Below, piece after piece: positions 1 to 8,794 of a stretch of 64,000 bases of DNA (within the stretch, counting starts at the first letter, position 1; each line of letters starts with the position of its first letter). Position numbers and translations under genes: made by a program. The stretch lies in assembly GCA_029987115.1 (NCBI GenBank), contig DALTWK010000003.1, positions 1-64,000 on the forward strand, written 5' to 3'. Origin of the DNA: Methanocorpusculum sp. GTDB taxonomy: Archaea; Halobacteriota; Methanomicrobia; Methanomicrobiales; Methanocorpusculaceae. The notes beneath the pieces are model-generated. The model saw only the letters and a program-made list of their open reading frames with translations, was not told the origin of the DNA and did not search any database.

Positions 1-137
1 ACCACAGATTCAGAATGACTTTCGTTTCTGCATCTGAAGGAGCAAAGTGGGCAGTTGTTATCTCTGATGTCATCAACACCATCAAAGAACTTGGCCCGTC
101 TCCAATTGCAGAAGAAAGAAAGCGGAGAGGATTATAA
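1..137 (+). CDS. C-terminal end of an MvhD-like hydrogenase/heterodisulfide reductase linker protein (partial)
   Basis: The open frame enters from the window edge (first full codon at base 3) and stops with TAA at 135-137, immediately before the fwdD ATG at 138. The 44 visible residues contain the stretch FVSASEGAKWAVVISD followed by an ELGPSP tail. This resembles the C-terminal end of MvhD-family [2Fe-2S] proteins, which pass electrons between a hydrogenase or formate dehydrogenase and heterodisulfide reductase. The metal-binding part lies outside the window, so the call rests on a short tail. Direct abutment with fwdD puts it in the fwd operon, which would suit electron-bifurcating supply to formylmethanofuran dehydrogenase. 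Confidence 0.5.
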   Translation, partial: HRFRMTFVSASEGAKWAVVISDVINTIKELGPSPIAEERKRRGL

Positions 138-710
138 ATGGCAGAAGGAGAATACTCCCCATTATCTAAACTCTTCCAAAAGGAAGACTTTGAAGACTGG
201 TCCAAGCCGCACCTTGTTGGCGCAACTCAGGAATACTCTTCCCTTCTGGAACTCCAGAAGATGAAGCTTGGAGAACAGAGAAAATATGGCAAGGGAATTA
301 TCGTAAGTGTAGTTACTTGTACTGAAATTAAACAGGGTATTGCAATTGAAACCGGAAAGACATCCGAAGGATACTTCAACGCATGCTCTGTTATTGAACT
401 CCACGAAGAGGATTTCAAGGCACTCGGTATCAATGCAAACACGAACGTAAGAGTTACCAGCGCAGCAGGAACTGTTATCTTAAAGGCAGTTACCACTAGC
501 CAGACTCTTTACCCAGGACTTGCACACATTCCAATGGGACCGTGGGCAAACATTGTCGTACCATCCTACACCTATTCCACAGGTGAACCGTGCTTCTGCG
601 GTTTCGACTGCCTGATTGAACCGGCAGCAAACGAACCGATTACCAAGGCTGTCCAGTTAATGCATGAAAAATGTGGTCTTAAATACGTAGGAGACAAGCA
701 CTATGACTAA
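138..710 (+). CDS. fwdD: Formylmethanofuran dehydrogenase subunit D (molybdopterin-dinucleotide-binding)
   Basis: Subunit D supplies the C-terminal molybdopterin-dinucleotide-binding domain of the enzyme that reduces CO2 to formylmethanofuran, the first step of methanogenesis. The domain runs from about residue 55 to the end and has the family pattern of an AHIPMGPWAN segment followed by a YSTGEP turn. At 190 residues it is longer than the roughly 130 residues usual for FwdD; the first 50 or so residues are an extra N-terminal region without a fold I recognise. The start codon follows the upstream stop directly, and the 3' end overlaps fwdB by 8 bases, so translation is probably coupled. Confidence 0.9.
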   Translation: MAEGEYSPLSKLFQKEDFEDWSKPHLVGATQEYSSLLELQKMKLGEQRKYGKGIIVSVVTCTEIKQGIAIETGKTSEGYFNACSVIELHEEDFKALGINANTNVRVTSAAGTVILKAVTTSQTLYPGLAHIPMGPWANIVVPSYTYSTGEPCFCGFDCLIEPAANEPITKAVQLMHEKCGLKYVGDKHYD

Positions 711-2118
711 GACAATTAAGAATGTTATCTGTACTTTCTGTGGTACCCTCTGTGATGACCTTGAAGTCGATGTCACAGATGATGGAAAACAGATTACCCA
801 GGTAAGAAACGCATGCTCAATCGGCGCAGAGAAGTATCTCCACGTTGGAAAGCCGGGTCGTGTCGTTCTTCCGCGTATGCGCCAGGCCGACGGAACCTAC
901 AAAGACGTTTCCTACGACGAGGCAATTGACTACACTGCAAAGACCCTTCTGAAAGCAAAGAAGCCGTTATTCTACGGCTGGTCTTCTACCAACTGTGAAG
1001 CAATCGCAGCAGGTAACTTGCTTGCAGAAAAGGTCGGTGGCGTTGTTGATAACTGTGCAACTGTTTGCCATGGTTCCTCTCTTCTTGCAATCCAGGATAC
1101 TGGTGTCCCATCCTGTACCTTAGGAGAAGTTAAGAACCGTGCAGACCGTGTTATCTTCTGGGGATGCAATCCAGCACACGCTCACCCAAGACACATGTCT
1201 CGTTACTCTATCTTCCCGCGTGGATTCTTCTCCGCAAAGGGTCAGAAGGGTAGAAAGATTATCGTTGTCGACCCACGTGAGACCGATACTGCAAAAGTTG
1301 CAGACATCTATGTGAGAATTAAGCAGTCCTACGACTACGAAATTTTCGATGCACTTAGAACTCTCCTCCGTGGAGAAGAGATTCCGGCAGAAGTCGGAGG
1401 AGTTCCAAGAGAGAAACTCCAGGAAGTCGTTGATGTTTGTAAGAGCGGTCGTTTCGTTACCCTCTTCTTCGGTATGGGTCTTACTCACACACTCGGAAGA
1501 AACCACAACATCGACAATGGTATCAACTTTATCCGCGATTTGAATAACTACACCAAAGCAACCATCATTGCAATGCGTGGTCACTACAACGTTACCGGAG
1601 CAGGTCAGGTTCTTGGATGGCAGTATGGTTTCCCATATGCATGCGATTTATCCAGACTTACTATGGCACGCCACAATCCGGGAGAGACCACCTCTGTCGA
1701 CTTACTTGTCCGCCATGAGGTTGACTGTGTCTTTACTATCGCATCCGATCTTGCAGCTCACTTCCCGTTCGAAGCAACGAGAAGAATGGCACACGTTCCG
1801 TCAATTACCCTCGATCCACACATCAGCATGACAACTGAGTTATCTGATTTGCACATTCCGTGTTCAATCGTCGGTGTTGAGGTTGGAGGATGCTGTTACC
1901 GTATGGATAACGTCCCAATCGAGACTCGTAAGTGTATCGATGCACCGGAAGGAGTTCTTGAAGATGAAGAAATCTTCAACCGCATTGCAAAGAGAGTTGA
2001 TGAGATTCTCGCAGAAACTGGTTGCAAAGATGCTGCTGAATATCTTGCGAAGATTGACTCTGGAGAAATTCCGGACCCAATTCCGAACAGAGCAATTCCT
2101 GAGCCAATGGAGGCCTAA
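703..2118 (+). CDS. fwdB: Formylmethanofuran dehydrogenase subunit B (catalytic, Mo/W-pterin and 4Fe-4S)
   Basis: This is the catalytic formate-dehydrogenase-like subunit that reduces CO2 to formate inside the Fwd complex. Cys10, Cys13, Cys17 and Cys38 form the N-terminal [4Fe-4S] site. The metal-ligand position in the VCHGSS motif is cysteine (Cys122), where some methanogens carry selenocysteine, so this is a Sec-independent isoenzyme. Whether it uses tungsten or molybdenum cannot be decided from sequence. Its 471 residues are slightly more than the usual 430 or so, mainly at the C-terminus. It overlaps fwdD by 8 bases and ends 2 bases before fwdA. Confidence 0.95.
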   Translation: MTKTIKNVICTFCGTLCDDLEVDVTDDGKQITQVRNACSIGAEKYLHVGKPGRVVLPRMRQADGTYKDVSYDEAIDYTAKTLLKAKKPLFYGWSSTNCEAIAAGNLLAEKVGGVVDNCATVCHGSSLLAIQDTGVPSCTLGEVKNRADRVIFWGCNPAHAHPRHMSRYSIFPRGFFSAKGQKGRKIIVVDPRETDTAKVADIYVRIKQSYDYEIFDALRTLLRGEEIPAEVGGVPREKLQEVVDVCKSGRFVTLFFGMGLTHTLGRNHNIDNGINFIRDLNNYTKATIIAMRGHYNVTGAGQVLGWQYGFPYACDLSRLTMARHNPGETTSVDLLVRHEVDCVFTIASDLAAHFPFEATRRMAHVPSITLDPHISMTTELSDLHIPCSIVGVEVGGCCYRMDNVPIETRKCIDAPEGVLEDEEIFNRIAKRVDEILAETGCKDAAEYLAKIDSGEIPDPIPNRAIPEPMEA

Positions 2119-2120
2119 AC

Positions 2121-3833
2121 ATGTCTGAAATGATTATTAAAAACGGTCATGTATTCGATATCATGAGCGGTCACCAAGGCGACGTTGCAGATATCTGTAT
2201 CAAAGACGGAGTTATCGTTGACAAAGTCGGTAAAGGTGCAGAAGTTATCGATGCAAAAGGAAAGACCGTCATGGCTGGTGCAGTGGATGTTCACACCCAC
2301 GTTGCAGGTCCGAAGGTTAACCTTGGTCGTTGGTACCGCCCAGAAGACAAACTCCGTTTAGGAGAGCGTTGCTCTGCAAAGAAGGGAGCAAGCACCCACA
2401 TTGAGGGTGGATTCTCTATTCCGACCGTCTTTAAGACCGGTTATGAATATGCAAGAATGGGTTTCACCTTCCTTGATGAAGCAGCAATGCCGCCACTTTA
2501 TGCACGTCACGTACATGAAGAAATTCGCGACACTCCGATTCAGGATCAGGCTGCCCTTCCGGTGTTCGGAAACAACTGGTTCATGTTTGAATACCTCAAG
2601 AACGGCGAAATCGAAAATGCAGCAGCATATGTTGCATGGATTCTCCGCCAGACCAAAGGATGGGGTATCAAGTGTGTTAACCCAGGAGGATCTGAAGCAT
2701 GGGGTTGGGGTCTGAACTGTATGACCGTCAATGATCCGGTTCCGTACTTTGACATCACCCCGGCCGAGATTATTAAAGGTCTTATCGAGACTAATGAGTA
2801 TCTTCACCTTCCACACTCTGTCCACCTTCACTCAAACAACTTAGGAAACCCAGGTAACTACACCACTACCCTTGATTCCCTTAAGCTTGCAGAAGGATTC
2901 AAAGCAGACAACAAGTTCGGTCGTGACACTGTTCTCCATCACACCCACATTCAGTTCCACTCCTACGGAGGAACTACTTGGGCAGATTTCGAGTCTAAGG
3001 CAAAGGAAGTCATGGACTACGTAAACAAGCAGAAGAACATCACCGTCGATTCTGGAAGTGTCACCCTTGACGAAACCACCACGATGACCGCGGATGGACC
3101 GTTCGAATACCACTTATGTGCATTAAACCACTTGAAGTGGGCAAACGTCGATGTCGAACTGGAAACCGCAGCCGGTGTCGTTCCGTATATCTACGGAAAG
3201 AACGTTAAGGTCTGTGAAATGCAGTGGGCAATTGGTCTGGAAATTCCATTATACGCAAAAGATCCAATGCGGACGATGATTACCACCGACCACCCGAACG
3301 CAGGACCGTTCACCAGCTACCCGAAGGTATATGCATGGCTCATGGACAAAGAGTTCCGTGATGCACAGCTTGATTCTTTCAAGTGGGCAGAGAAAGTTCG
3401 TGCAGGAACCACCTTAGCTGAAATTGACCGTGAAATCTCCCTCTATGAACTCTCTCAGATGACCCGTGCCGCACCGGCAAAGGTTCTCGGTATCTCCAAC
3501 ATGTTTGGTGGATTAGCAAAGGGAATGCACGCAAATGTTGCAGTTTATGATATCGATCCAGAGAATATGCCGAAGGGAGAAGAACTCGTCAAGAAACTCT
3601 CCTCTGTTGCATACCTTGTTAAGGATGGTATCAAGTGTGTTGAAAACGGCGCTGTCCTCGGTGAACAGCCGGTTGGAAAGGAGACCTTCTGGGTCGACTG
3701 TAAGGTTCCGGAGAACAAGCAGGTCATGCACGATGTGAATGAGAAATTCCTGAAGTACTACTCTGTTGAACTCGGAAACTACGAAGTCGCAGACCACTAT
3801 GTCCCGAACCCGCATGTAATTGAGGTGGAATAA
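2121..3833 (+). CDS. fwdA: Formylmethanofuran dehydrogenase subunit A (amidohydrolase-type)
   Basis: Subunit A is a dinuclear-metal amidohydrolase that condenses the formate made by FwdB with methanofuran. Metal-binding motifs are visible in order: DVHTHVAGP near residue 57, HLHSNN near residue 237, HHTHIQFHS near residue 272 and TTDHPN near residue 391. Its 570 residues match the family length. It starts 2 bases after the fwdB stop and is followed directly by fwdC (TAA then ATG), so the four subunits form one transcription unit. Confidence 0.96.
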   Translation: MSEMIIKNGHVFDIMSGHQGDVADICIKDGVIVDKVGKGAEVIDAKGKTVMAGAVDVHTHVAGPKVNLGRWYRPEDKLRLGERCSAKKGASTHIEGGFSIPTVFKTGYEYARMGFTFLDEAAMPPLYARHVHEEIRDTPIQDQAALPVFGNNWFMFEYLKNGEIENAAAYVAWILRQTKGWGIKCVNPGGSEAWGWGLNCMTVNDPVPYFDITPAEIIKGLIETNEYLHLPHSVHLHSNNLGNPGNYTTTLDSLKLAEGFKADNKFGRDTVLHHTHIQFHSYGGTTWADFESKAKEVMDYVNKQKNITVDSGSVTLDETTTMTADGPFEYHLCALNHLKWANVDVELETAAGVVPYIYGKNVKVCEMQWAIGLEIPLYAKDPMRTMITTDHPNAGPFTSYPKVYAWLMDKEFRDAQLDSFKWAEKVRAGTTLAEIDREISLYELSQMTRAAPAKVLGISNMFGGLAKGMHANVAVYDIDPENMPKGEELVKKLSSVAYLVKDGIKCVENGAVLGEQPVGKETFWVDCKVPENKQVMHDVNEKFLKYYSVELGNYEVADHYVPNPHVIEVE

Positions 3834-4640
3834 ATGGCAACTGTTACAGTAACCTTAAAGAAAGTTCCTGACCTTTACCTTGAGTGCGATAGCATCACTC
3901 CTGATAAGTTCGCAGGCAAGGGAGCAGAAGCAATTGCAGAACTTCCATGCAGTGAAGGTAAGCGCAACTACAAACTCGGAGACTGGTTTGAAATTGACGG
4001 TGTTGCAGGCAAGACTGCTGCAGAAACTACTATCATTGTCAATGGTGCAGGAACCGACAAGTGCAAATACATCGGTGCATGGATGACCGCAGGCGAAGTT
4101 ATCGTCAACGGCACTACTGATATGTTTACTGGTGCATGGATGGAGGGCGGCAAGCTCACTGTTAAGGGAGATGTTCGTTCCTTCTCCGGTCTTCAGATGA
4201 AGGGCGGAGAGTTCATTATCGAAGGCCGTGCATGGAACTACCTTGCAGCTGCATACCGCGGTGACTGGAGAGGAATGCAGGGTGGAACTATCCGTGTCAA
4301 GGGAGATGTAGGATCTGATCTTGCAACTTTCATGAACGGCGGAACCATCATTGTCGAAGGTAACGCAGATATCCATGTTGGTACCCACGCAGAAGGCGGA
4401 ACCATCATCATCAAAGGCAAGGCACACCGCCGTGTCGGTGGTCAGATGGTCAAAGGAGAAATCTATGTCTTCGGTGGTTGCGATGTTATGATGCCAGGAT
4501 ACAAGAAGATCGAAGAGAGAGAAATCGAAGTTGACGGTGAGAAGCACGTCTTCAACGTCTTCATCGGTGATCTCGGTGAACGCCACCCGAAGAGCAAGGG
4601 CGAGACCGTCTACGGTCACATCTACACTCTGAAGGAATAA
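3834..4640 (+). CDS. fwdC: Formylmethanofuran dehydrogenase subunit C
   Basis: FwdC is the structural beta-helix subunit, related to the C-terminal domain of glutamate synthase, that bridges the A and B/D parts of the complex. The protein (268 residues) shows repeated blades of the type GG-x(3)-I/V-x-G, such as MEGGKLTVKGD, MKGGEFIIEG, MQGGTIRVKGD, MNGGTIIVEG and AEGGTIIIKG, across residues 95-205. It ends the operon and is followed by a clear hairpin terminator. The ferredoxin-type subunits F and G and subunit E are not in this window. Confidence 0.95.
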   Translation: MATVTVTLKKVPDLYLECDSITPDKFAGKGAEAIAELPCSEGKRNYKLGDWFEIDGVAGKTAAETTIIVNGAGTDKCKYIGAWMTAGEVIVNGTTDMFTGAWMEGGKLTVKGDVRSFSGLQMKGGEFIIEGRAWNYLAAAYRGDWRGMQGGTIRVKGDVGSDLATFMNGGTIIVEGNADIHVGTHAEGGTIIIKGKAHRRVGGQMVKGEIYVFGGCDVMMPGYKKIEEREIEVDGEKHVFNVFIGDLGERHPKSKGETVYGHIYTLKE

Positions 4641-4661
4641 GACTTTCCGAGTCTCTCCATA

Positions 4662-4687
4662 GAAGGCATTTTCATGCCTTCTTTTCA
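4662..4687 (+). terminator. Hairpin terminator after fwdC
   Basis: A perfect 7-bp stem (GAAGGCA and TGCCTTC, at 4662-4668 and 4675-4681) encloses a 6-base loop and is followed by a T-rich stretch. It lies 21 bases after the fwdC stop and separates the fwd operon from the next genes. Confidence 0.7.
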
Positions 4688-4751
4688 TTTTTCCTTTTAG
4701 ATTAGAATTAAAAAGTCATCTTTTAACTGTCTGCAAAGCCAATATATAGGT

Positions 4752-5948
4752 ATGAATTGCGGGGATGGAATTCGATCCGATTTTCCAGTTCTGGAACATA
4801 TTATTTATCTGGACAGCGCAGCAACCTCACTATCCCCTAAACCAGTTGTCGAGGCGCAGGTCGAGGCAGAATATCATTACCGTGCCAACGTAGGACGTGG
4901 TATCCACCGTCTCGGGCGGATGGCAACCCATAAGTTTGAAGCGTCTCGTCAGAGGATTCAGACTTTTTTTGGCGGAGAACATGGTACGCTGGTGTTTACG
5001 CGGAATACTACTGAAGGAACCAATATCGTTGCATCGGGCCATCCCTGGAAAAAAACCGATCGTATCATCGTACCGCTCCAGGAACATCATTCCAATATTC
5101 TTCCATGGTTCCGGCTCGAAACCGAAGGTCGCATCGCTAAAGTCGATGTGGTTGGTGGAACGGACGGCATCATCCACGCTGAAGATGTTGAAGCGGCCGT
5201 GACAAAGGATACGAAAATGGTTGCTGTGGGACACGCCTCCAATGTTTTCGGCACAATCGCACCAGTGAAAGCAATTGCCGATATTTGCGAAGATCACAAT
5301 CTTCTTCTCTTGGTTGACGGAGCGCAGACCGCCCCGCATCTCCAAATTAACCTTGAAAAACTCGGTTGCGATTACTTTTCATTTTCTGGTCACAAAATGC
5401 TTGGACCTATGGGAATTGGTGGTCTTTGGATGAAAGACGGTGCACCACTCCCGCAACCTGCTTATGCCGGCGGAGGAATGGTTGGAACGGTCACGGGACA
5501 CACCTTTACTACTGCAGGTGGTGCCGGCCAATTTGAAGCAGGTACGCCGAATGTTATCGGCGCTGTGGGGCTTGCCGAAGCTACTCGTTATCTGGATAGG
5601 TTGGGAATGAAAAACGTTTCTGCTCACTCTTGCAGTCTTGCTCATCGAATGATTGATGGTCTTGCGGAAATTCCTGGCGTACATGTTTTCACTCCGAACG
5701 TTGAAGACCTCGTCGGCGCTGTATCCTTTACCATCGACGGCGTTCACCCCCACGAAGCAGCCTACCTCCTCGATGAAGCGGCGAGCATTATGGTTCGATC
5801 TGGTGAACACTGCTGCCAGCCGCTGATGCAGAAGATTGCTCCCAGTGGTGGGGGAACCATTCGGGCAAGCGTCTACTGTTACAACACTGAAGACGATATT
5901 GATTTATTGATTGCAACGGTTGAAGAAATTGTAAATATGGTGAAATAA
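4752..5948 (+). CDS. SufS/CsdA-type cysteine desulfurase
   Basis: A fold-type I, PLP-dependent class V aminotransferase that removes sulfur from cysteine and hands it on as persulfide. Visible key residues are Asp189 in VDGAQ, Lys215 in SFSGHKMLG (PLP Schiff base) and Cys354 in RSGEHCCQP, which aligns with the SufS catalytic cysteine of RTGHHCAQP; Cys355 is an extra neighbouring thiol. The length of 398 residues is normal. The next gene, an FdhD-like protein, starts one base after its stop. The position between fwdDBAC and fdhD suggests sulfur delivery to the Mo/W cofactor rather than general Fe-S assembly; that is inference. Confidence 0.9.
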   Translation: MNCGDGIRSDFPVLEHIIYLDSAATSLSPKPVVEAQVEAEYHYRANVGRGIHRLGRMATHKFEASRQRIQTFFGGEHGTLVFTRNTTEGTNIVASGHPWKKTDRIIVPLQEHHSNILPWFRLETEGRIAKVDVVGGTDGIIHAEDVEAAVTKDTKMVAVGHASNVFGTIAPVKAIADICEDHNLLLLVDGAQTAPHLQINLEKLGCDYFSFSGHKMLGPMGIGGLWMKDGAPLPQPAYAGGGMVGTVTGHTFTTAGGAGQFEAGTPNVIGAVGLAEATRYLDRLGMKNVSAHSCSLAHRMIDGLAEIPGVHVFTPNVEDLVGAVSFTIDGVHPHEAAYLLDEAASIMVRSGEHCCQPLMQKIAPSGGGTIRASVYCYNTEDDIDLLIATVEEIVNMVK

Positions 5949-5949
5949 C

Positions 5950-6570
5950 ATGGCAGAAATCTATCAGGAAAAACCAGTGCAGATTGTCGTAAACGGCAGA
6001 GCAACCATTACTCTGATGACTCATGCGGAAGATCCGAAACACTTGGTCATCGGATCGCTGTATACTGAAAAAGTTGTATCCTCCTATGATGATATTGAGT
6101 CTATCCTTATGGAAGATACCCAGGCAAGCGTGGTTACGAACAATCCCTATACCATCTTGCTTTCACGAAAGACAGTTCTTGCCGGATGTGGTGGCGCCTC
6201 CTCCTTCCTTGATTCGGGAACGCTGGGTAGAGTTGTCTGCAGCATCACGCCGTCTAAAGCAGCAATCGAGACAGCATTGCAGTCCGTCAAAACGAGTCCC
6301 TGGTTTGCCGCATGCCTCTTCGAGGAGCAAGGAGAGAAATGTTTTGAAGCTGAAGATATTTCGTCGCAGAATGTCATTGACCAGATAATCGGCTATGGAC
6401 TGGAACAGAAAATCAACTTCGCTGAAACCTTCCTTGTTCTCAATGGGAACTGCGTAGTTGAAACGATGCGCAAAATCGTCATTGCGAAAATCCCACTGGT
6501 GAAGATCACTGGAGCAATTACTGAAGCTGCGAAAGAAACCGCTAATGCTGCCGGAGTAATGCTTCTCTAA
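5950..6570 (+). CDS. FdhD-like sulfur carrier protein, atypical cysteine motif
   Basis: The 206-residue protein follows the FdhD layout: an N-terminal QIVVNGRATITLMT strand, a segment with 'HLVIGSLYTEKVV', a glycine/cysteine turn, a C-terminal half resembling the FdhD core and an IPLVKITGAITEAAKETA end. FdhD receives sulfur from a cysteine desulfurase and sulfurates the bis-pterin cofactor of formate dehydrogenase. In typical FdhD the turn carries a C-x-x-C pair; here it reads AGCGGASS with one cysteine (Cys80) and alanine at the second position. It is also shorter than the usual 250-280 residues. The neighbouring desulfurase supports a working pair, but function is inferred. Confidence 0.7.
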   Translation: MAEIYQEKPVQIVVNGRATITLMTHAEDPKHLVIGSLYTEKVVSSYDDIESILMEDTQASVVTNNPYTILLSRKTVLAGCGGASSFLDSGTLGRVVCSITPSKAAIETALQSVKTSPWFAACLFEEQGEKCFEAEDISSQNVIDQIIGYGLEQKINFAETFLVLNGNCVVETMRKIVIAKIPLVKITGAITEAAKETANAAGVMLL

Positions 6571-6592
6571 AAAAAGAATTCGCGTGCGCCGA

Positions 6593-7525
6593 TTAGTACA
6601 TGGCGTACGCATTGGTCGCTGGAACTTCTTCAATGCCAAGCGGCTTTAAGCTTTTTATGACCTGACCGCGGAAGTATTCAAATTCCTCATCGTCAAGCTG
6701 GTCTGGAAGCATCTGATTAGATGCCATGGTGCGGTAAATCCAGTAAATCATCTTTTCCACAACAACAACCACGTCGTCTTCTGATTTGGCGACAAAGAAG
6801 GTGCGTCCAATCTTGGGGTGTCTACCGCGTTTTCCGCCGAATGTGATGAGATACTGCGGCTCTTCAAAATTGATGAATTTGAATGGACAGGCATATACGC
6901 AGAATCCGCAGAGCATGCACTTCGGGTCGACCATAATGATTTTTCCGTTGACGATATTGATGGCTTTTTCTCTGCAGTAAAAGGTACAGGTTCCACAGCC
7001 AGTACAGAGACCGTAATTCCGGTCCGGTTTGCGCAGACCGGTGATGCCGATTTCGTTCAGACGCTCACTGGTGCAGCCGTTTGGACATGCGGAGATTGCG
7101 ATACGGACTTTCACCGGCATTTCTTTACCGAAGAACTTCTCATCAATTTTTTTTGCAAGAGAAACCGAGTCAATCACTGCATACTTACAGTGGCGGGTTC
7201 CGAGACACGAGGTGACATTGACAACTTCAGCACGTTCTGCACCGACCGGAGTGCCATTGTTGGCCAGAGACGCTGCCATCTTGTCTAGGTATTCACGCTT
7301 GACATGGAGCAGTTCTACGGTCTGCCGAGCGGTGAAATGGACGTCGGCAACTTCGAATCTTCGAGCAATCCGTGCGATACCGGAGAGTTGGTCTGGTGTC
7401 ATCATTCCTGCCGGTGCACGGAGACGGACGATATAATAGTCGGGATCGATTTCCGGAACAATACCTCCTTTCAGGTAGTTTTCGGAATCCCGCATTAAAT
7501 TGGATTTCCTCTTACGCGGTGCCAT
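6593..7525 (-). CDS. Dissimilatory sulfite reductase-like protein (siroheme plus two 4Fe-4S ferredoxin sites)
   Basis: The 310-residue protein has a nitrite/sulfite-reductase half-domain followed by a ferredoxin insert. Siroheme/[4Fe-4S] ligands are Cys107, Cys113 (C-x5-C) and Cys147, Cys151 (C-x3-C); the ferredoxin part has Cys174/177/180/184 and Cys203/206/209/213. This is the compact Dsr-like protein group of methanogens, smaller than DsrA/B or F420-dependent Fsr, with no flavin or F420 domain. A role in sulfite or another sulfur/nitrogen oxyanion reduction is plausible but unproven for the group. It is the last gene of the minus-strand sulfur operon that starts at 10309 and converges on the FdhD-like gene 22 bases away. 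Confidence 0.85.
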   Translation of the reverse strand: MAPRKRKSNLMRDSENYLKGGIVPEIDPDYYIVRLRAPAGMMTPDQLSGIARIARRFEVADVHFTARQTVELLHVKREYLDKMAASLANNGTPVGAERAEVVNVTSCLGTRHCKYAVIDSVSLAKKIDEKFFGKEMPVKVRIAISACPNGCTSERLNEIGITGLRKPDRNYGLCTGCGTCTFYCREKAINIVNGKIIMVDPKCMLCGFCVYACPFKFINFEEPQYLITFGGKRGRHPKIGRTFFVAKSEDDVVVVVEKMIYWIYRTMASNQMLPDQLDDEEFEYFRGQVIKSLKPLGIEEVPATNAYAMY

Positions 7526-7573
7526 TCTATATTCTCTTTGGGTGGAAGGACTAAAAATACTTTGGATTGGTAT

Positions 7574-8257
7574 CTATGGGGAGATACCGATGTCCCGGCA
7601 GATATCCTCCAGTGGGAGATTCTTGTGGGTTACGGCAACCCGTAGCGTTTCATCATTTGCGATGACAAAGGCAAGACAGGTCATACCGTACCGCTGAAAG
7701 ATTTCCGCAGCCTCAGGACGTTCTATCAGAATCTCAGTAACTTTTGAGTCTGCCGAGAGCGTAGATGAAACAGTCTCTGAGGAAAGAGAAGCAATCTCAC
7801 GGATGATGATGGCTGCCGTAATTTCAGCTGCATCCCCGGTATAGCGGGTACACTGCTCACTGTGTTCTTTTGATCCAATCTGCATATCTTTTGTATGCAC
7901 TCGGCAGCAGAGTGTTTTGTTCCGCTCCTTGAATTCATCATGGAGTTCACGGGCGAGATTCATGCAGAATCCGCTTTGTAGCAGGTCTTTTGGCTGCGAC
8001 CTTCCAAAAAGAAGGCCAAGTGCAACAAGACCCCCATTTACCGCACCGCAGGAACAGCCTGCTCCTCCCATACCGACAGGAAATCCAGAGGTTGCTGCAA
8101 TCACATACTCCGGAAGGTCCCGGAAAAATGCATCGCGTAGTGCGCTCATGACCGCTTCTGAGCAGTTGTATTTTGCTGTTCGATACAGTTCTTCAGCACG
8201 TTGGCGAATTTCCAGAGCTGAGGCTCCGGTGTAGAAAAAATAAGAAGGGAGATTCAT
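7574..8257 (-). CDS. C_GCAxxG_C_C family redox protein fused to a DUF1858-like domain
   Basis: The first 150 residues match the C_GCAxxG_C_C family: NCSEAV near residue 33, the glycine-rich MGGAGCSCGAVNGG near residue 65, later single cysteines and a CCRVHTKD block. These proteins are small redox-active, probably metal-binding proteins found beside sulfur and selenium genes. The last 60 residues (SKVTEILIERPEAAEIFQRY onward) resemble DUF1858, although the usual C-x-x-C in that domain is reduced to one cysteine. Its position between osmC and the sulfite-reductase-like gene suggests work on a sulfur intermediate. The exact reaction is unknown. Confidence 0.75.
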   Translation of the reverse strand: MNLPSYFFYTGASALEIRQRAEELYRTAKYNCSEAVMSALRDAFFRDLPEYVIAATSGFPVGMGGAGCSCGAVNGGLVALGLLFGRSQPKDLLQSGFCMNLARELHDEFKERNKTLCCRVHTKDMQIGSKEHSEQCTRYTGDAAEITAAIIIREIASLSSETVSSTLSADSKVTEILIERPEAAEIFQRYGMTCLAFVIANDETLRVAVTHKNLPLEDICRDIGISP

Positions 8258-8266
8258 GGTGAATCT

Positions 8267-8788
8267 TTAATCTCTTTTTGCGGTTAATGTCAGTGGAATT
8301 GCGTTGCGTACCGTGTACATTGCCATGCATCCGTTCAGAGCGGCGACTCTCAGCATTTCAATCTGTTCGTCGGTTGCCTGTTCACTTGTTACATGGAAGG
8401 TAATGCGGTATGCGCCAACCAACGGTTGGTCACCGAGCTTGAATTGTGCGTGATAGTCGAGATCTGCTTCGATGTCGGTTGTCAGTGCATCAATTTTAAT
8501 TCCGTTCTTTGCTGCGGCGGTCATGAAGGTTGCAGATGCGCATCCACAAATCCAGAACAGACCGTATGCCATCGGAGATGGATAGTTTCCGAGTTTTTCA
8601 AAGTTTGGGTGGGTCAGTGCAAATTTGCACGGTCCTGCGTCAGTCTTTGCGGTTGCGGTGAACTGTGGTCCGTTTTCATCAAATTCCCAGTTTCCTGTCA
8701 TGTGGGTGGTGAAGAGTGCCTCGTTGTCATCAGCTTTGATTTCAGCTTCGTACTGTTTCACCTGGTCTAAATCAATATTGTTCAGCAT
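8267..8788 (-). CDS. OsmC/Ohr family protein
   Basis: The 173-residue protein has the OsmC fold signature: an N-terminal beta region, a first cysteine region at FWICGCASATFM (around residue 100) and a second at AALNGCMAMYTVRNAI near the C-terminus. OsmC proteins reduce organic hydroperoxides with a pair of reactive cysteines, but members beside TusA and YedE genes are often thought to act on sulfur compounds. It lies 7 bases downstream of the TusA-like gene and 10 bases before the C_GCAxxG gene. Which substrate it handles cannot be read from sequence. Confidence 0.85.
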   Translation of the reverse strand: MLNNIDLDQVKQYEAEIKADDNEALFTTHMTGNWEFDENGPQFTATAKTDAGPCKFALTHPNFEKLGNYPSPMAYGLFWICGCASATFMTAAAKNGIKIDALTTDIEADLDYHAQFKLGDQPLVGAYRITFHVTSEQATDEQIEMLRVAALNGCMAMYTVRNAIPLTLTAKRD

Positions 8789-8794
8789 AAAATG

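Noticed and set aside
3855..4688. 277-residue minus-strand ORF over fwdC
   Set aside because: It is fully antisense to fwdC, which is a strong family match, and its protein is an arbitrary Ser/Val/Cys-rich sequence.
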